The position numbers and the translations under genes are program-made. Below are positions 24,501 through 36,442 of a stretch of DNA of 64,000 bases, one piece after another. Numbering within the stretch: position 1 is the first letter of the stretch; every line of letters begins with the position of its first letter. The DNA lies in the NCBI RefSeq assembly GCF_964204645.1, contig NC_134029.1, positions 24,198,450 to 24,262,449 of the forward strand, given 5' to 3'. This DNA is from Tubulanus polymorphus. Its lineage: Eukaryota; Nemertea; Palaeonemertea; Tubulaniformes; Tubulanidae. The notes under the pieces are model-generated. The model did not search any database. It was given only the letters and a program-made list of their open reading frames with translations, and had not been told where the DNA came from.

Positions 24501-25110
24501 GTGAACTATACTATCGATAGCACCCCCTAGAGGTATTTCGGTGAAACACTATCAATGGCACCCCCTAGAGGTATTTCAGTGAACTACGTACCATCAATAC
24601 AGCACCCCCTAGAGGAATATCAGTGAACTAAACTATCAATATAGCACCCCCTAGAGGAATATCATTGAACTACACTATCAATACAGCAACTCCTAGAGGA
24701 ATATCGGTGAACTACACCATCAATACAGCACCCCCTAGAGGAATATCACTGAACTACACTATCAATACAGAACCACCTAGAGGAATATCAGTGAAACACT
24801 ATCGATAGCACCCCCTAGAGGTATTTCAGTGAACTACGTACCATCAATACAGCACCCCGTAGAGGAATATCAGTGAACTACACTATCAATACAGAACCAC
24901 CTAGAGGAATATCAGTGAACTACACCATCAACACAGCACCCCCTAGAGGAATATCAGTGAACTTCACTATTAATGCAGCACCCCCTAGAAGAATATCAGT
25001 GAACTTAGAGGAATATCAGTGAATTACGTTATCAATACAGCACCCCCTAGAGGTATTTCAGTGAACTACACTATCGACACATCCCCTAGAGGAATTTCAG
25101 TGAACTATAC
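21502..25110 (+). repeat. 42-bp minisatellite array, about 86 units, open 14-residue frame
   Basis: The unit is 42 bp (14 codons) and reads NYTINTAPPRGISV on the plus strand, giving open stretches of up to 187 codons (21712-22275). Variant units differ chiefly at third codon positions: GGA ATA versus GGT ATT, ACT/ACC/ACA, CCC/CCA, AAT/AAC, TCA/TCG. Amino-acid changes cluster at three positions (A/T/E/S, N/S, V/L). The frame is broken in places by AGATGA, AACTAA and by shortened units containing AAACACTATCGATAG. It may be a non-coding satellite or a decayed or alternatively spliced repetitive protein exon; there is no known match. Confidence 0.9.
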
Positions 25111-25810
25111 ACAGAAATGAGTGTTATCGATTCATTCCTGGTGATGTGGATACGAACAGGTCCTAGGTTCAAATCCACAGATACTGATGTTTGGTGATTG
25201 CTAAAAAGGGGTTCTGTTTTTAAGATCTATCCATTTCGAATTGTCCAAAACTTGGTTTAAATGAGCAACGTAATTATTTATCTAACGTTATTGAAATTAA
25301 ATAGAAACGACTGTAGTTATTGACACCGGTTTCTGATGGAATTGTGTACCTTGAAATTCTGGGCTAAACAGTCGTTTCTAAATAAGTTCAAAAACGTTAG
25401 ACGAATAATTACGTTGCCTAATTAACGAGTTTAAAAGTAATTTGAATATTTTTTGAATTCATAGATATACCTAGGATACTAAATATTTTTATTTCGGGAG
25501 GTTTTTGTATCTCTAATTGGGGTCCAAAGGGTTTTTTGATAATTGACTCCCATCTATTGGATTTTCAGTGAACTATAATCTCAATAGATGCTTTGTTAAG
25601 AATCCGTATAGATTTTCATGAATGGCAGATAGGAATGTTACTCTGGCAGTCGAGGGATCTTGCGATAATCTAATCGTTGTGTAGTTAGATAAATTATAGA
25701 TATTTCATTAAAACAGTCAATGGTTTAGTGTTTCTACTGACATGAATGATTTTCGAATGAAAAATTAAACCGTGTTCTTTTAAAACCACGTAAAAAGAGA
25801 CACAGTATCA
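25111..25810. other. Spacer between arrays with a foldback element
   Basis: No gene. The notable content is the palindromic element at 25265-25417; the rest is unremarkable AT-rich sequence. Confidence 0.5.
25265..25417. mobile_element. Palindromic MITE-like element
   Basis: The left arm GCAACGTAATTATTTATCTA and the right arm, on the opposite strand, GCAACGTAATTATTCGTCTA continue pairing through AACGT and TAGAAACGACTGT. The arms are about 55 bp with a loop of about 45 bp. No coding potential. Confidence 0.65.
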
Positions 25811-26635
25811 GTAATTACTGGATTCGAACCCTGGACACCCCTGTACATCCTCTATTCAGCATCAAGGCCATTCTGAATCAGCGACAGTAATAACTGTGTT
25901 CGAACCCTGGACACCCCTGTTCATCCTTTATTCAGCATCAAGGCCATTCTGAATCAGTGTCAGTAATTACTGGGTTCAAACCCGGGAAACCCCTGTACAT
26001 CCTCTATTCAGCTTTGATTTGGAGATGCTGAATACGCATTGTACAGTGGTGTCCCGGGTTCGAACCCAGATACTGATTCAGAGTGCGGGTCCTGAATAGA
26101 GGTACTGGGGTTCCGACCGTACGTTGCTGCCGCTATGCTCATCGTTAGTGGGATTTTCATACACTAACGCAAGTTAACTCTGGCATGCTAGGGATAATGG
26201 CAACAACTCGATTGCCAGAGTTGACTTACATTAGTGTATGAAAATCCCGCTAACGATGAGCATAGCGGCAGCACCATACGGTCGGGACCCCAGTACCTCT
26301 ATTCAGGACCCGCACTCTGAATCAGTATCTGGGTTCGAACCCGGGACACCACTGTACAATGCCTATTCAGCGTCTCCAAATCAGTGTCAGTTAAGACAGG
26401 GTTCGAACCCGGGACACCCCCTGTACATTGTCAATTCAGACTCTGAATTCGTACCCTGGACACCCTAGTACATCCTCTACTCAGCATCAGGACCACTCTG
26501 AATCAGTGTCAGTAATTACTGGGTTCGAACTCTGGACATCCCTGTACATCCTCTATTCAACATCAGGACCACTCTGTGAATCAGTGTCAGTAATTACAGG
26601 ATTCGAACTCTGGACATCCGCTCAGTTTAGGATAA
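25811..26635. repeat. About 77-bp minisatellite (T-loop-like motif), first block
   Basis: Units contain GGGTTCGAACCCTGGACACC, then TGTACATCCTCTATTCAGCA and an ACTCTGAATCAGTGTCAGTA segment. The GGTTCGAACCC core is identical to a Pol III B box/tRNA T-arm. The block is interrupted by a large palindrome (26016-26382) whose arms contain inverted copies of the same unit. The same minisatellite reappears at 27540-27760 and forms the linker of the satellite to the right. Confidence 0.85.
26016..26382. repeat. 367-bp palindrome with about 170-bp arms
   Basis: The left arm starts GATTTGGAGATGCTGAATAC and the right arm ends with its near-complement GTCTCCAAATC. The arms meet around a spacer of roughly 25 bases near 26190-26215. 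The outer arm is inverted minisatellite; the inner arm is an element with ends near GCTGCCGCTATGCTCATCG. Confidence 0.8.
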
Positions 26636-27120
26636 GATAAGATAAGATAAGATAAGATATTTATTTCACTCCAACCATAAGAATGGTACGTGGAGGCAAG
26701 ATTGAATACAAAATATGAAATATAAAAATTTACAAAACATGAACAGAATTATATACATACATACAGACAAAACAAAATAGGAATTAACAAAATTTAAAAT
26801 CTAATTTTTCAGTAAAACTATTTACAGACAAAGCATGTACAGAGATTGAATTATATACAGCAAGATATATCACACGTATATAAACAATTCATTGGAGGGA
26901 TTTGTATAAACTTATACCTAACTGGATGAATTTAGCTATTCGTGGGGTATGATTCCTTAATATTTCTAGGTTTCTGGACATACTTAAATGGATGGAATTA
27001 TCACGCAGATCGCTTAGCAAAGTGCAGTCATAAATGAAGTGAAGCTCATCGCCTACGGTTAATAATGAAAAATGGAAAAAATGATCTTCAACCTTGTAAT
27101 ATAGCAATTTCCAAAATCTT
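26636..27120 (-). mobile_element. 3' fragment of a non-LTR retrotransposon (LINE)
   Basis: On the minus strand, 26889-27107 encodes a peptide with VGDELHFIYDCTLLSDLRDN and a later RIAKFI motif. This resembles the C-terminal end that follows the reverse transcriptase in many LINEs (VEDExHFLLxCPLYxDLR...LAKFI). A 3' UTR of about 230 bp follows, and then the element ends in a (TTATC)n tail, seen as (GATAA)n at 26632-26655. This is a 5'-truncated, degenerate copy. The clade cannot be fixed from so little. Confidence 0.65.
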
Positions 27121-27444
27121 GATGTATTAAATTAGGCAGCCAGAAATATTCACTCAATCAGTCGCTTGCTGGTTCAGACTGAATGGAAGATTGTTTGAAT
27201 GAACCGGAACCAAATTTCCAATTATGTACTTCGATTTAAAAAAGAAAATTCTGTAAATTAGACCGCCGATCACACAACTATATCTGTACTTCGATTTCCG
27301 ATTTCAAACCCCCTGTTTCGCTCCCGGCAGGTGTGGTGGGTCTGTAAGGGACACTCAATCAAAAAATCCAACGAAATCTACAAACCAAATAAACAACAGG
27401 GACAATCCCTATTTTAAGATCCAAAAAAAAAATAAAAAAAATAA

Positions 27445-27540
27445 TGATGCTATGATCGCCATCTATTGGATTTTGGCAGAACCGACTAGAAAGCTCTTAC
27501 TTGTCTCATCGACTCTTCTTCAGTGCGTTAAAATGACATC
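27445..27540. mobile_element. Truncated copy of the satellite's foldback element
   Basis: After an A-rich stretch (27422-27442) only the left arm of the foldback element is present (ATCGCCATCTATTGGATTTT through CTTCTTCAGTGCGTT). It then passes into the 77-bp minisatellite. It is a half-element, possibly the junction at which the array was founded. Confidence 0.6.
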
Positions 27541-27763
27541 TGTATTCAGCATCAGGACACTGTGAATCAGTATCAGTAATTACAGGATTCGAACCCTGGA
27601 CACCCCTGTACATCCTCTATTCAGCATCAGGACCACTCTGAATCAGTGTCAGTAATTACTGGGTTCGAACCCTGGACGCCCCTGTACATCCTCTATTCAG
27701 CATCAGGACCACTCTGAATCAGTGTCAGTAATTACTGGGTTCGAAACCGGGACATCCGCTTAG

Positions 27764-30700
27764 TTTGATAATGCTATGATCGCCATCTATTGGATTTTGG
27801 CAGAACCGACTAGATACCTCTTACTTGTCTCACCGACTTTTCATCAGTGCGTTGAAATCACACTTGCCATCTGGTGGATTTCTATGACACTACAGTCTAA
27901 TGATGGTTATATCCACCAGATGGCGAGAGTAATTTTAAAGGATTAAAGAAGAGTCTTTGAGACAAGTAAGAGCTGTCTAGTCAGTTCAGGCAAATTCCAA
28001 TAGATGGCGATAACGTTAGAAAACCTTGATATCCCTCCCGTCGGGTACTTGTACATCCTCTATTCAGCATCAGGACCACTCTGAATCAGTGTCAGTAATT
28101 ACTGGGTTCGAAACCGGGACATCCGCTTAGTTTGATAATGCTATGATCGCCATCTATTGGATTTTGGCAGAACCGACTAGATAGCTCTTACTTGTCTCAC
28201 CGACTCTTCTTCAGTGCATTGAAATCACACTTGCCATCTGGTGGATTTCTATGACACTACAGTCTAATGATGGTTATATCCACCAGATGGCGAGAGTAAT
28301 TTTAAAGGATTAAAGAAGAGTCTTTGAGACAAGTAAGAGCTGTCTAGTCAGTTCAGGCAAATTCCACTAGATGGCGATAACGGTAGAAAACCTTGATATC
28401 CCTCCCGTCGGGCACCCCTGTACATCCTCTATTCAGCATCAGTACCACTCTGCATCAGTATCAGTGATTACTGGTTTCGAACCCGGGACATCCGCTTAGT
28501 TTAATTATGATGCTATGATCGCCATCTATTGGATTTTGGCAGAACCGACTAGATAGCTCTTACTTGTCTCACCGACTCTTCTTCGGTGCGTTGAAATCAC
28601 ACTTGCCATCTGGTGGATTTCTATGACACTACAGTCTAATGATGGTTATATCCACCAGATGGCGAAAATCATTTTAAAGGATTAAAGAAGAGTCGGTGAG
28701 ACAAGTAAGAGCTGTCTAGTCAGTTCAGGCAAATTCCAATAGATGGCGAAAACGTTAGAAAATCTTGATATCCCTCCCGTCGGGCACCCCTGTACATCCT
28801 CTATTCAGCATCAGGACCACTCTGCATCAGTATCAGTGATTACTGGGTTCGAACCCTGGACACCCCTGTACATCCTCTATTCAGCATCAGGTCCACTCTG
28901 AATCAGTGTCAGTAATTACTGGGTTCGAAACCGGGACATCTGCTTAGTTTGATAATGCTATGATCGCCATCTATTGGATTTTGGCAGAACCGACTAGATA
29001 GCTCTTACTTGTCTCACCGACTCTTCTTCAGTGCGTTGAAATCACACTTGCCATCTGGTGGATTTCTATGACACTACAGTCTAATGATGGTTATATCCAC
29101 CAGATGGCGAGAGTGATTTTAACGGATTAAAGAAGAGTCAGTGAGACCACTAAGAGCTGTCAAGTCAGTTCAGGCAAATTCCAATAGATGGCGATAACGG
29201 TAGAAAACCTTGATATTCCTCCCGTCGGGTACCCCTGTACATCCTCTATTCAGCATCAGTACCACTCTGCATCAGTATCAGTGATTACTGGTTTCGAACC
29301 CTGGACATCCGCTTAGTTTAATTATGATGCTATGATCGCCATCTATTGGATTTTGGCAGAACCGACTAGATAGCTCTTACTTGTCTCACCGACTCTTCTT
29401 CGGTGCGTTGAAATCACACTTGCCATCTGGTGGATTTCTATGACACTACAGTCTAATGATGGTTATATCCACCAGATGGCGAAAATCATTTTAAAGGATT
29501 AAAGAAGAGTCGGTGAGACAAGTAAGAGCTGTCTAGTCAGTTCAGGCAAATTCCAATAGATGGCGATAACGTTAGAAAATCTTGATATCCCTCCCGTCGG
29601 GCACCCCTGCACATCCTCTATTCAGCATCAGGACCACTCTGCATCAGTATCAGTGATTACTGGGTTCGAACCCTGGACACCCCTGTACATCCTCTATTCA
29701 GCATCAGGACCACTCTGAATCAGTGTCAGTAATTACTGGGTTCGAAACCGGGACATCTGCTTAGTTTGATAATGCTATGATCGCCATCTATTGGATTTTG
29801 GATGAACTGACTAGATGCTCTCATTTGTCTCACCGACTCTTCTTCGGTGCGTTGAAATCACACTCGCCATCTGGTGGATTTCTATGACACTACAGTCTAA
29901 TGATGGTTATATCCACCAGATGGCGAAAATCATTTTAAAGGATTAAAGAAGAGTCGGTGAGACAAGTAAGAGCTGTCTAGTCAGTTCAGGCAAATTCCAA
30001 TAGATGGCGATAACGTTGGAAAATCTTGATATCCCTCCCGTCGGGCACCCCTGTACATCCTCTATTCAGCATCAGGACCACTCTGCATCAGTATCAGTGA
30101 TTACTGGGTTCGAACCCTGGACACCCCTGTACATCCTCTATTCAGCATCAGGACCACTCTGAATCAGTGTCAGTAATTACTGGGTTCGAAACCGGGACAT
30201 CCGCTTAGTTTGATAATGCTATGATCGCCATCTATTGGATTTTGGCAGAACCGACTAGATAGCTCTTACTTGTCTCACCGACTCTTCTTCAGTGCGTTGA
30301 AATCACACTTGCCATCAGGTGGATTTCTATGACACTACAGTCTAATGATGGTTATATCCACCAGATGGCGAGAGTGATTTTAACGGATTAAAGAAGAGTC
30401 AGTGAGACCACTAAGAGCTGTCAAGTCAGTTCAGGCAAATTCCAATAGATGGCGATAACGGTAGAAAACCTTGATATTCCTCCCGTCGGGTACCCCTGTA
30501 CATCCTCTATTCAGCATCAGTACCACTCTGCATCAGTATCAGTGATTACTGGTTTCGAACCCTGGACATCCGCTTAGTTTAATTATGATGCTATGATCGC
30601 CATCTATTGGATTTTGGCAGAACCGACTAGATAGCTCTTACTTGTCTCACCGACTCTTCTTCGGTGCGTTGAAATCACACTTGCCATCTGGTGGATTTCT

Positions 30701-33700
30701 ATGACACTACAGTCTAATGATGGTTATATCCACCAGATTGCGAAAATCATTTTAAAGGATTAAAGAAGAGTCGGTGAGACAAGTAAGAGCTGTCTAGTCA
30801 GTTCAGGCAAATTCCAATAGATGGCGATAACGTTAGAAAATCTTGATATCCCTCCCGTCGGGCACCCCTGCACATCCAGCATCAGGACCACTCTGCATCA
30901 GTATCAGTGATTACTGGGTTCGCACCCTGGACACCCCTGTACATCCTCTATTCAGCATCAGGACCACTCTGAATCAGTGTCAGTAATTACTGGGTTCGAA
31001 ACCGGGACATCTGCTTAGTTTGATAATGCTATGATCGCCATCTATTGGATTTTGGATGAACTGACTAGATGCTCTCATTTGTCTCACCGACTCTTCTTCG
31101 GTGCGTTGAAATCACACTCGCCATCTGGTGGATTTCTATGACACTACAGTCTAATGATGGTTATATCCACCAGATGGCGAAAATCATTTTAAAGGATTAA
31201 AGAAGAGTCGGTGAGACAAGTAAGAGCTGTCTAGTCAGTTCAGGCAAATTCCAATAGATGGCGATAACGTTAGAAAATCTTGATATCCCTCCCGTCGGGC
31301 ACCCCTGCACATCCTCTATTCAGCATCAGGACCACTCTGCATCAGTATCAGTGATTACTGGGTTCGAACCCTGGACACCCCTGTACATCCTCTATTCAGC
31401 ATCAGGACCACTCTGAATCAGTGTCAGTAATTACTGGGTTCGAAACCGGGACATCCGCTTAGTTTGATAATGCTATGATCGCCATCTATTGGATTTTGGC
31501 AGAACCGACTAGATAGCTCTTACTTGTCTCACCGACTCTTCTTCAGTGCGTTGAAATCACACTTGCCATCTGGTGGATTTCTATGACACTACAGTCTAAT
31601 GATGGTTATATCCACCAGATGGCGAGAGTGATTTTAACGGATTAAAGAAGAGTCAGTGAGACCACTAAGAGCTTTCAAGTCAGTTCAGGCAAATTCCAAT
31701 AGATGGCGATAACGGTAGAAAACCTTGATATTCCTCCCGTCGGGTACCCCTGTACATCCTCTATTCAGCATCAGTACCACTCTGCATCAGTATCAGTGAT
31801 TACTGGTTTCGAACCCTGGACATCCGCTTAGTTTAATTATGATGCTATGATCGCCATCTATTGGATTTTGGCAGAACCGACTAGATAGCTCTTACTTGTC
31901 TCACCGACTCTTCTTCGGTGCGTTGAAATCACACTTGCCATCTGGTGGATTTCTATGACACTACAGTCTAATGATGGTTATATCCACCAGATGGCGAAAA
32001 TCATTTTAAAGGATTAAAGAAGAGTCGGTGAGACAAGTAAGAGCTGTCTAGTCAGTTCAGGCAAATTCCAATAGATGGCGATAACGTTAGAAAATCTTGA
32101 TATCCCTCCCGTCGGGCACCCCTGCACATCCTCTATTCAGCATCAGGACCACTCTGCATCAGTATCAGTGATTACTGGGTTCGAACCCTGGACACCCCTG
32201 TACATCCTCTATTCAGCATCAGGACCACTCTGAATCAGTGTCAGTAATTACTGGGTTCGAAACCGGGACATCTGCTTAGTTTGATAATGCTATGATCGCC
32301 ATCTATTGGATTTTGGATGAACTGACTAGATGCTCTCATTTGTCTCACCGACTCTTCTTCGGTGCGTTGAAATCACACTCGCCATCTGGTGGATTTCTAT
32401 GACACTACAGTCTAATGATGGTTATATCCACCAGATGGCGAAAATCATTTTAAAGGATTAAAGAAGAGTCGGTGAGACAAGTAAGAGCTGTCTAGTCAGT
32501 TCAGGCAAATTCCAATAGATGGCGATAACGTTAGAAAATCTTGATATCCCTCCCGTCGGGCACCCCTGCACATCCTCTATTCAGCATCAGGACCACTCTG
32601 CATCAGTATCAGTGATTACTGGGTTCGAACCCTGGACACCCCTGTACATCCTCTATTCAGCATCAGGACCACTCTGAATCAGTGTCAGTAATTACTGGGT
32701 TCGAAACCGGGACATCCGCTTAGTTTGATAATGCTATGATCGCCATCTATTGGATTTTGGCAGAACCGACTAGATAGCTCTTACTTGTCTCACCGACTCT
32801 TCTTCAGTGCGTTGAAATCACACTTGCCATCTGGTGGATTTCTATGACACTACAGTCTAATGATGGTTATATCCACCAGATGGCGAGAGTGATTTTAACG
32901 GATTAAAGAAGAGTCAGTGAGACCACTAAGAGCTGTCAAGTCAGTTCAGACAAATTCCAATAGATGGCGATAACGGTAGAAAACCTTGATATCCCTCCCG
33001 TCGGGTACCCTGTACATCCTCTATTCAGCATCAGTACCACTCTGCATCAGTATCAGTGATTACTGGTTTCGAACCCGGGACATCCGCTTAGTTGAATTAT
33101 GATGCTATGATCGCCATCTATTGGATTTTGGCAGAACCGACTAGATAGCTCTTACTTGTCTCACCGACTCTTCTTCGGTGCGTTGAAATCACACTTGCCA
33201 TCTGGTGGATTTCTATGACACTACAGTCTAATGATGGTTATATCCACCAGATGGCGAAAATCATTTTAAAGGATTAAAGAAGAGTCGGTGAGACAAGTAA
33301 GAGCTGTCTAGTCAGTTCAGGCAAATTCCAATAGATGGCGATAACGTTAGAAAATCTTGATATCCCTCCCGTCGGGCACCCCTGCACATCCTCTATTCAG
33401 CATCAGGACCACTCTGCATCAGTATCAGTGATTACTGGGTTCGAACCCTGGACACCCCTGTACATCCTCTATTCAGCATCAGGACCACTCTGAATCAGTG
33501 TCAGTAATTACTGGGTTCGAAACCGGGACATCCGCTTAGTTTGATAATGCTATGATCGCCATCTATTGGATTTTGGCAGAACCGACTAGATAGCTCTTAC
33601 TTGTCTCACCGACTCTTCTTCAGTGCGTTGAAATCACACTTGCCATCAGGTGGATTTCTATGACACTACAGTCTAATGATGGTTATATCCACCAGATGGC

Positions 33701-33830
33701 GAGAGTGATTTTAACGGATTAAAGAAGAGTCAGTGAGACCACTAAGAGCTGTCAAGTCAGTTCAGACAAATTCCAATAGATGGCGATAACGGTAGAAAAT
33801 ATTGATATCCCTCCCGTCGGGCACCCTGTA
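27764..33830. repeat. Satellite of foldback elements with about 1.26-kb higher-order repeat
   Basis: Fifteen monomers start with ATGCTATGATCGCC. Each holds a foldback element of about 245 bp (arms of about 105 bp, ATCGCCATCTATTGGATTTT outward, CATCTGGTGGAT inward) plus one or two 77-bp minisatellite linkers, so spacings alternate between about 367 and 447 bp. From 28951 three monomer types recur in order: type 1 (GAGAGTGATTTTAACGG), type 2 (AATTATGATGCTATG, AAAATCATTTTAAAGG) and type 3 (GGATGAACTGACTAGATGCT). Type 1 starts at 28951, 30212, 31466 and 32727, giving a period of about 1254-1261 bp. Copies are nearly identical, implying recent homogenisation. The last block lacks type 3. Confidence 0.92.
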
Positions 33831-34900
33831 CATCCTCTATTCAGCATCAGGACCACTCTGCATCAGTGTCAATATTTATTGGGTTCGAACCTGGGACATC
33901 TGTACATCCTCTATTCAGCATCAATCTGAATGGCTTGTTTTCCAGTTGATTTCCGTGATATCTTATTCAGTTCAGGTTTCATACCATAAAACATGTCCAC
34001 ATGCTTTTGCCGTCCATATTAGAGCGACCTCGGGTCCAGTTTCAAGAAGATATTATTTGAATTCTTAACGGATTTAGTTTCTTCATTAACCCAGTTTGTT
34101 TTATCGAGTCTATAATCGTTTTTCGAGTGTCTATTGGGTGAATCCTTGTGGACAACGGTTGAATGATTCTGAAAAATGCATGATTTTAATTTAGGTTTTG
34201 GTCTCGTGTTTGATCGGGGGAGACTGGGGTGCTTCCTCGGTAATCTTATGAAATCTGATGTCCGGAAGCGATTTGAGCGCTCTCAGATACTTAAAGTTAT
34301 TGAATAAAACATTTAGCGACTTTTCACATCAGTTTCGTCGATCGCGAGGTCATCGTCAAACTTCGACAGTCGGATTCGACAAGGTCAAGTGCGCCACAGG
34401 CTTCTCATTTCCAATCTACTGCGACAAATAAGAATTCCCCGACATTTTGTCAGATTTATTAATTTAATTTTTTTAATTTCGCTTGATGAGATTGTCACGT
34501 GTGTAGTTTCAGTGCAGTTTACAACGTTTGTGTAATATTTCTCAGAATCCGGCGCGCGATCGGAGTAGTCGGTACTTTTCACCACATAGTTTGACCGTGA
34601 GCTAACCCTGGCAAGTGAGTCGATAATTAGTTCACGTATTTACCGCTATCGTTATATCTAGGGGCAGCACCAGACGGTTTAAAATCTGCCATCCGCTATT
34701 CCTACTGTGGCATGCGAATTAAAGAGTTTGTTTTGGATAGGTAATTCCACAATGCTGAGGCTTTATTATTGAAGAAACTACTTTCAATAAAGAGTTTAAA
34801 GCCCTTTTCTCAGAAACTATTCTTAATTTTCGTATTTATTTTCATTAAACTAGCGGTCTCGTCCGTGTTTTACTGTTACCCTTGACCTCGGCAACCCGGA
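33831..34900. other. Right edge of satellite and spacer upstream of UQCRQ
   Basis: The last partial minisatellite units end at about 33925. The rest is unique sequence with no firmly supported exon. The stretch 34300-34600 is comparatively CpG-rich and open on the minus strand at 34385-34585, but no family is recognised. It may be promoter-proximal to UQCRQ. Confidence 0.4.
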
Positions 34901-35103
34901 AGTTACTGAAGTGTTAAATAAGATTTTATTTGTGACGAAATCTATCTAACAACCACCAGGGTAAGTGTGAATTAAATGTGATCTGATTTTTCCTGAATTT
35001 GAAATGAATGTCGCTGTATTTATTCGGGGGTTTAGGGTTCATCTTACTTCAATCGCGACGATGTCTGAATATTTCAATCTAATTCAAATCAACTAAATTC
35101 CAG

Positions 35104-35621
35104 ATGGGTCGAACTTTTGGAAATCTTGGAATAAAAGTGTACGGTATCGTGCAGTACAGTCTGTCACCGTTTGAGCAGAGAGCGTTCGCTGGTATCCTGA
35201 AAAACGGAATTCCCAACACGTTTAGACGTGTGAAGGGTCAAATATTTCGATTTATGCCGCGTAAGTATCTAATATCAGTCAATTTTCAGGACCATCCGGC
35301 ATCTATTTTTACTATGAGCTTCGTAAAGACTTTATTACACGATGATATTCTGTTTGCGGAACCACGTGCACGGATGTTGGTTAAGATCTTATATCGCCTC
35401 GGGAGTTTAATCAGACATTAGACCAGTGGAACTGGTTCCATAAATATCTACTAAACTTAACTCATGATTTTACAGATTTAATAGAATTGTATTGTGTATT
35501 GTGTTTAGTTTATTGTGTATTTTCAGCTCTGGTCGTTGCGTATTTAGTTTATGATTGGGGAACGAAAGAGAACGCCCGATTCAGCCGTAAAGATCCGGCT
35601 GAATTCGCTAATGACTCGTGA
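35104..35621 (+). CDS. UQCRQ: Cytochrome b-c1 complex subunit 8 (ubiquinone-binding protein QP-C)
   Basis: Two coding exons, 35104-35260 and 35527-35621, join in phase to give 83 aa (human 82). The N-terminus MGRTFGNLG, then YSLSPFEQRAF, GIPNTFRR and the C-terminal membrane helix with YDWGTKENARFSRKDPAEF match subunit 8 throughout. It is a small inner-mitochondrial-membrane subunit of respiratory complex III that packs against cytochrome b. The ATG directly follows a CCAG acceptor. A 5' UTR exon ends at 34960 (CCACCAGG|GTAAGT), so the first intron lies in the 5' UTR. The gene is complete and apparently intact. Confidence 0.97.
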
Positions 35622-35748
35622 TTCACAGATCTAGGAATTAAATAATCATCATTTTGAAAGAAACATCGCAACAATACAATATGAGATAGAAACAACTAAT
35701 CAATCAGTTTGAGTGTTTAGCGTGTGTGTAAATAGTTACAGCCATTTC

Positions 35749-35754
35749 AATAAA
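35749..35754 (+). terminator. Polyadenylation signal of UQCRQ
   Basis: AATAAA lies 128 bases after the UQCRQ stop codon and is followed by a GT-rich stretch. This fits a short nuclear-encoded mitochondrial mRNA. Confidence 0.7.
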
Positions 35755-35759
35755 CTAAT

Positions 35760-36420
35760 TTTCTGTTGATGAAATTGTGGATTGTTGTTCTTACTGAAAA
35801 TTTCTCTCAAAATATTCAGGCCTGATTCACTCTCTGCTCTAGTGCAGTATCTATGATGAAAAGGCTTGTGTTTAGGATACTTGGGAGAGGATGAAAACAC
35901 CGAAGCTACTGTAGCTTTAATCAGTCGGGGAAGGACTGGATTGTTGATTATTTCTATGCCTGAGATTTTCTAAATGTCTGAAAACAGAGACCCAGTGTTT
36001 TTATTTTGAAATTGGATGATTTTCCCAAGTATTTGGGGACCCAGTTCCACAGTTGTGAGTTAAGATTCCACTCAAATGTTAACTTAAGATTTTAATAAAA
36101 ATAGTTTTAACTCTCGTCTTTGGAACTGAATCCAGAATATCCGCGGATCAAATTAATTGACTGTCCCTATAGGACACGGTTCTGAATCATTGAAAATTAA
36201 CTTACCTTAACTCAAGAATTAACTCTAATTCATAACTGAGGAAATGGATTCAGAGCAGATCCGCAGATCAAAGAGCTAAAGCTGTTCGAAAGTGTGGAAT
36301 TGGATTGTTTTAAACTTACTGATTTGTAATGATCATTATGTTGATGACTCGCCCACAGGATGACTTTAACCACTGTAAATCGAATTGCCAATTAAAACAG
36401 GTTAGAAAATTGTAAATTTG
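35760..36420. other. Gap between convergent UQCRQ and HOMER with palindromic repeats
   Basis: No gene. Two copies of the CCAGTTCCACAGTTGTGAG palindromic family are present, at about 36039-36134 and 36170-36254. Each has inverted ends rich in TTAACTC. Confidence 0.55.
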
Positions 36421-36436
36421 AAATACAGTTGGTTAG

Positions 36437-36442
36437 TTTATT
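36437..36442 (-). terminator. Candidate polyadenylation signal of HOMER
   Basis: TTTATT on the plus strand is AATAAA on the minus strand. It lies 1.36 kb beyond the HOMER stop codon, with no better-placed signal noted. It is a candidate only. Confidence 0.35.
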
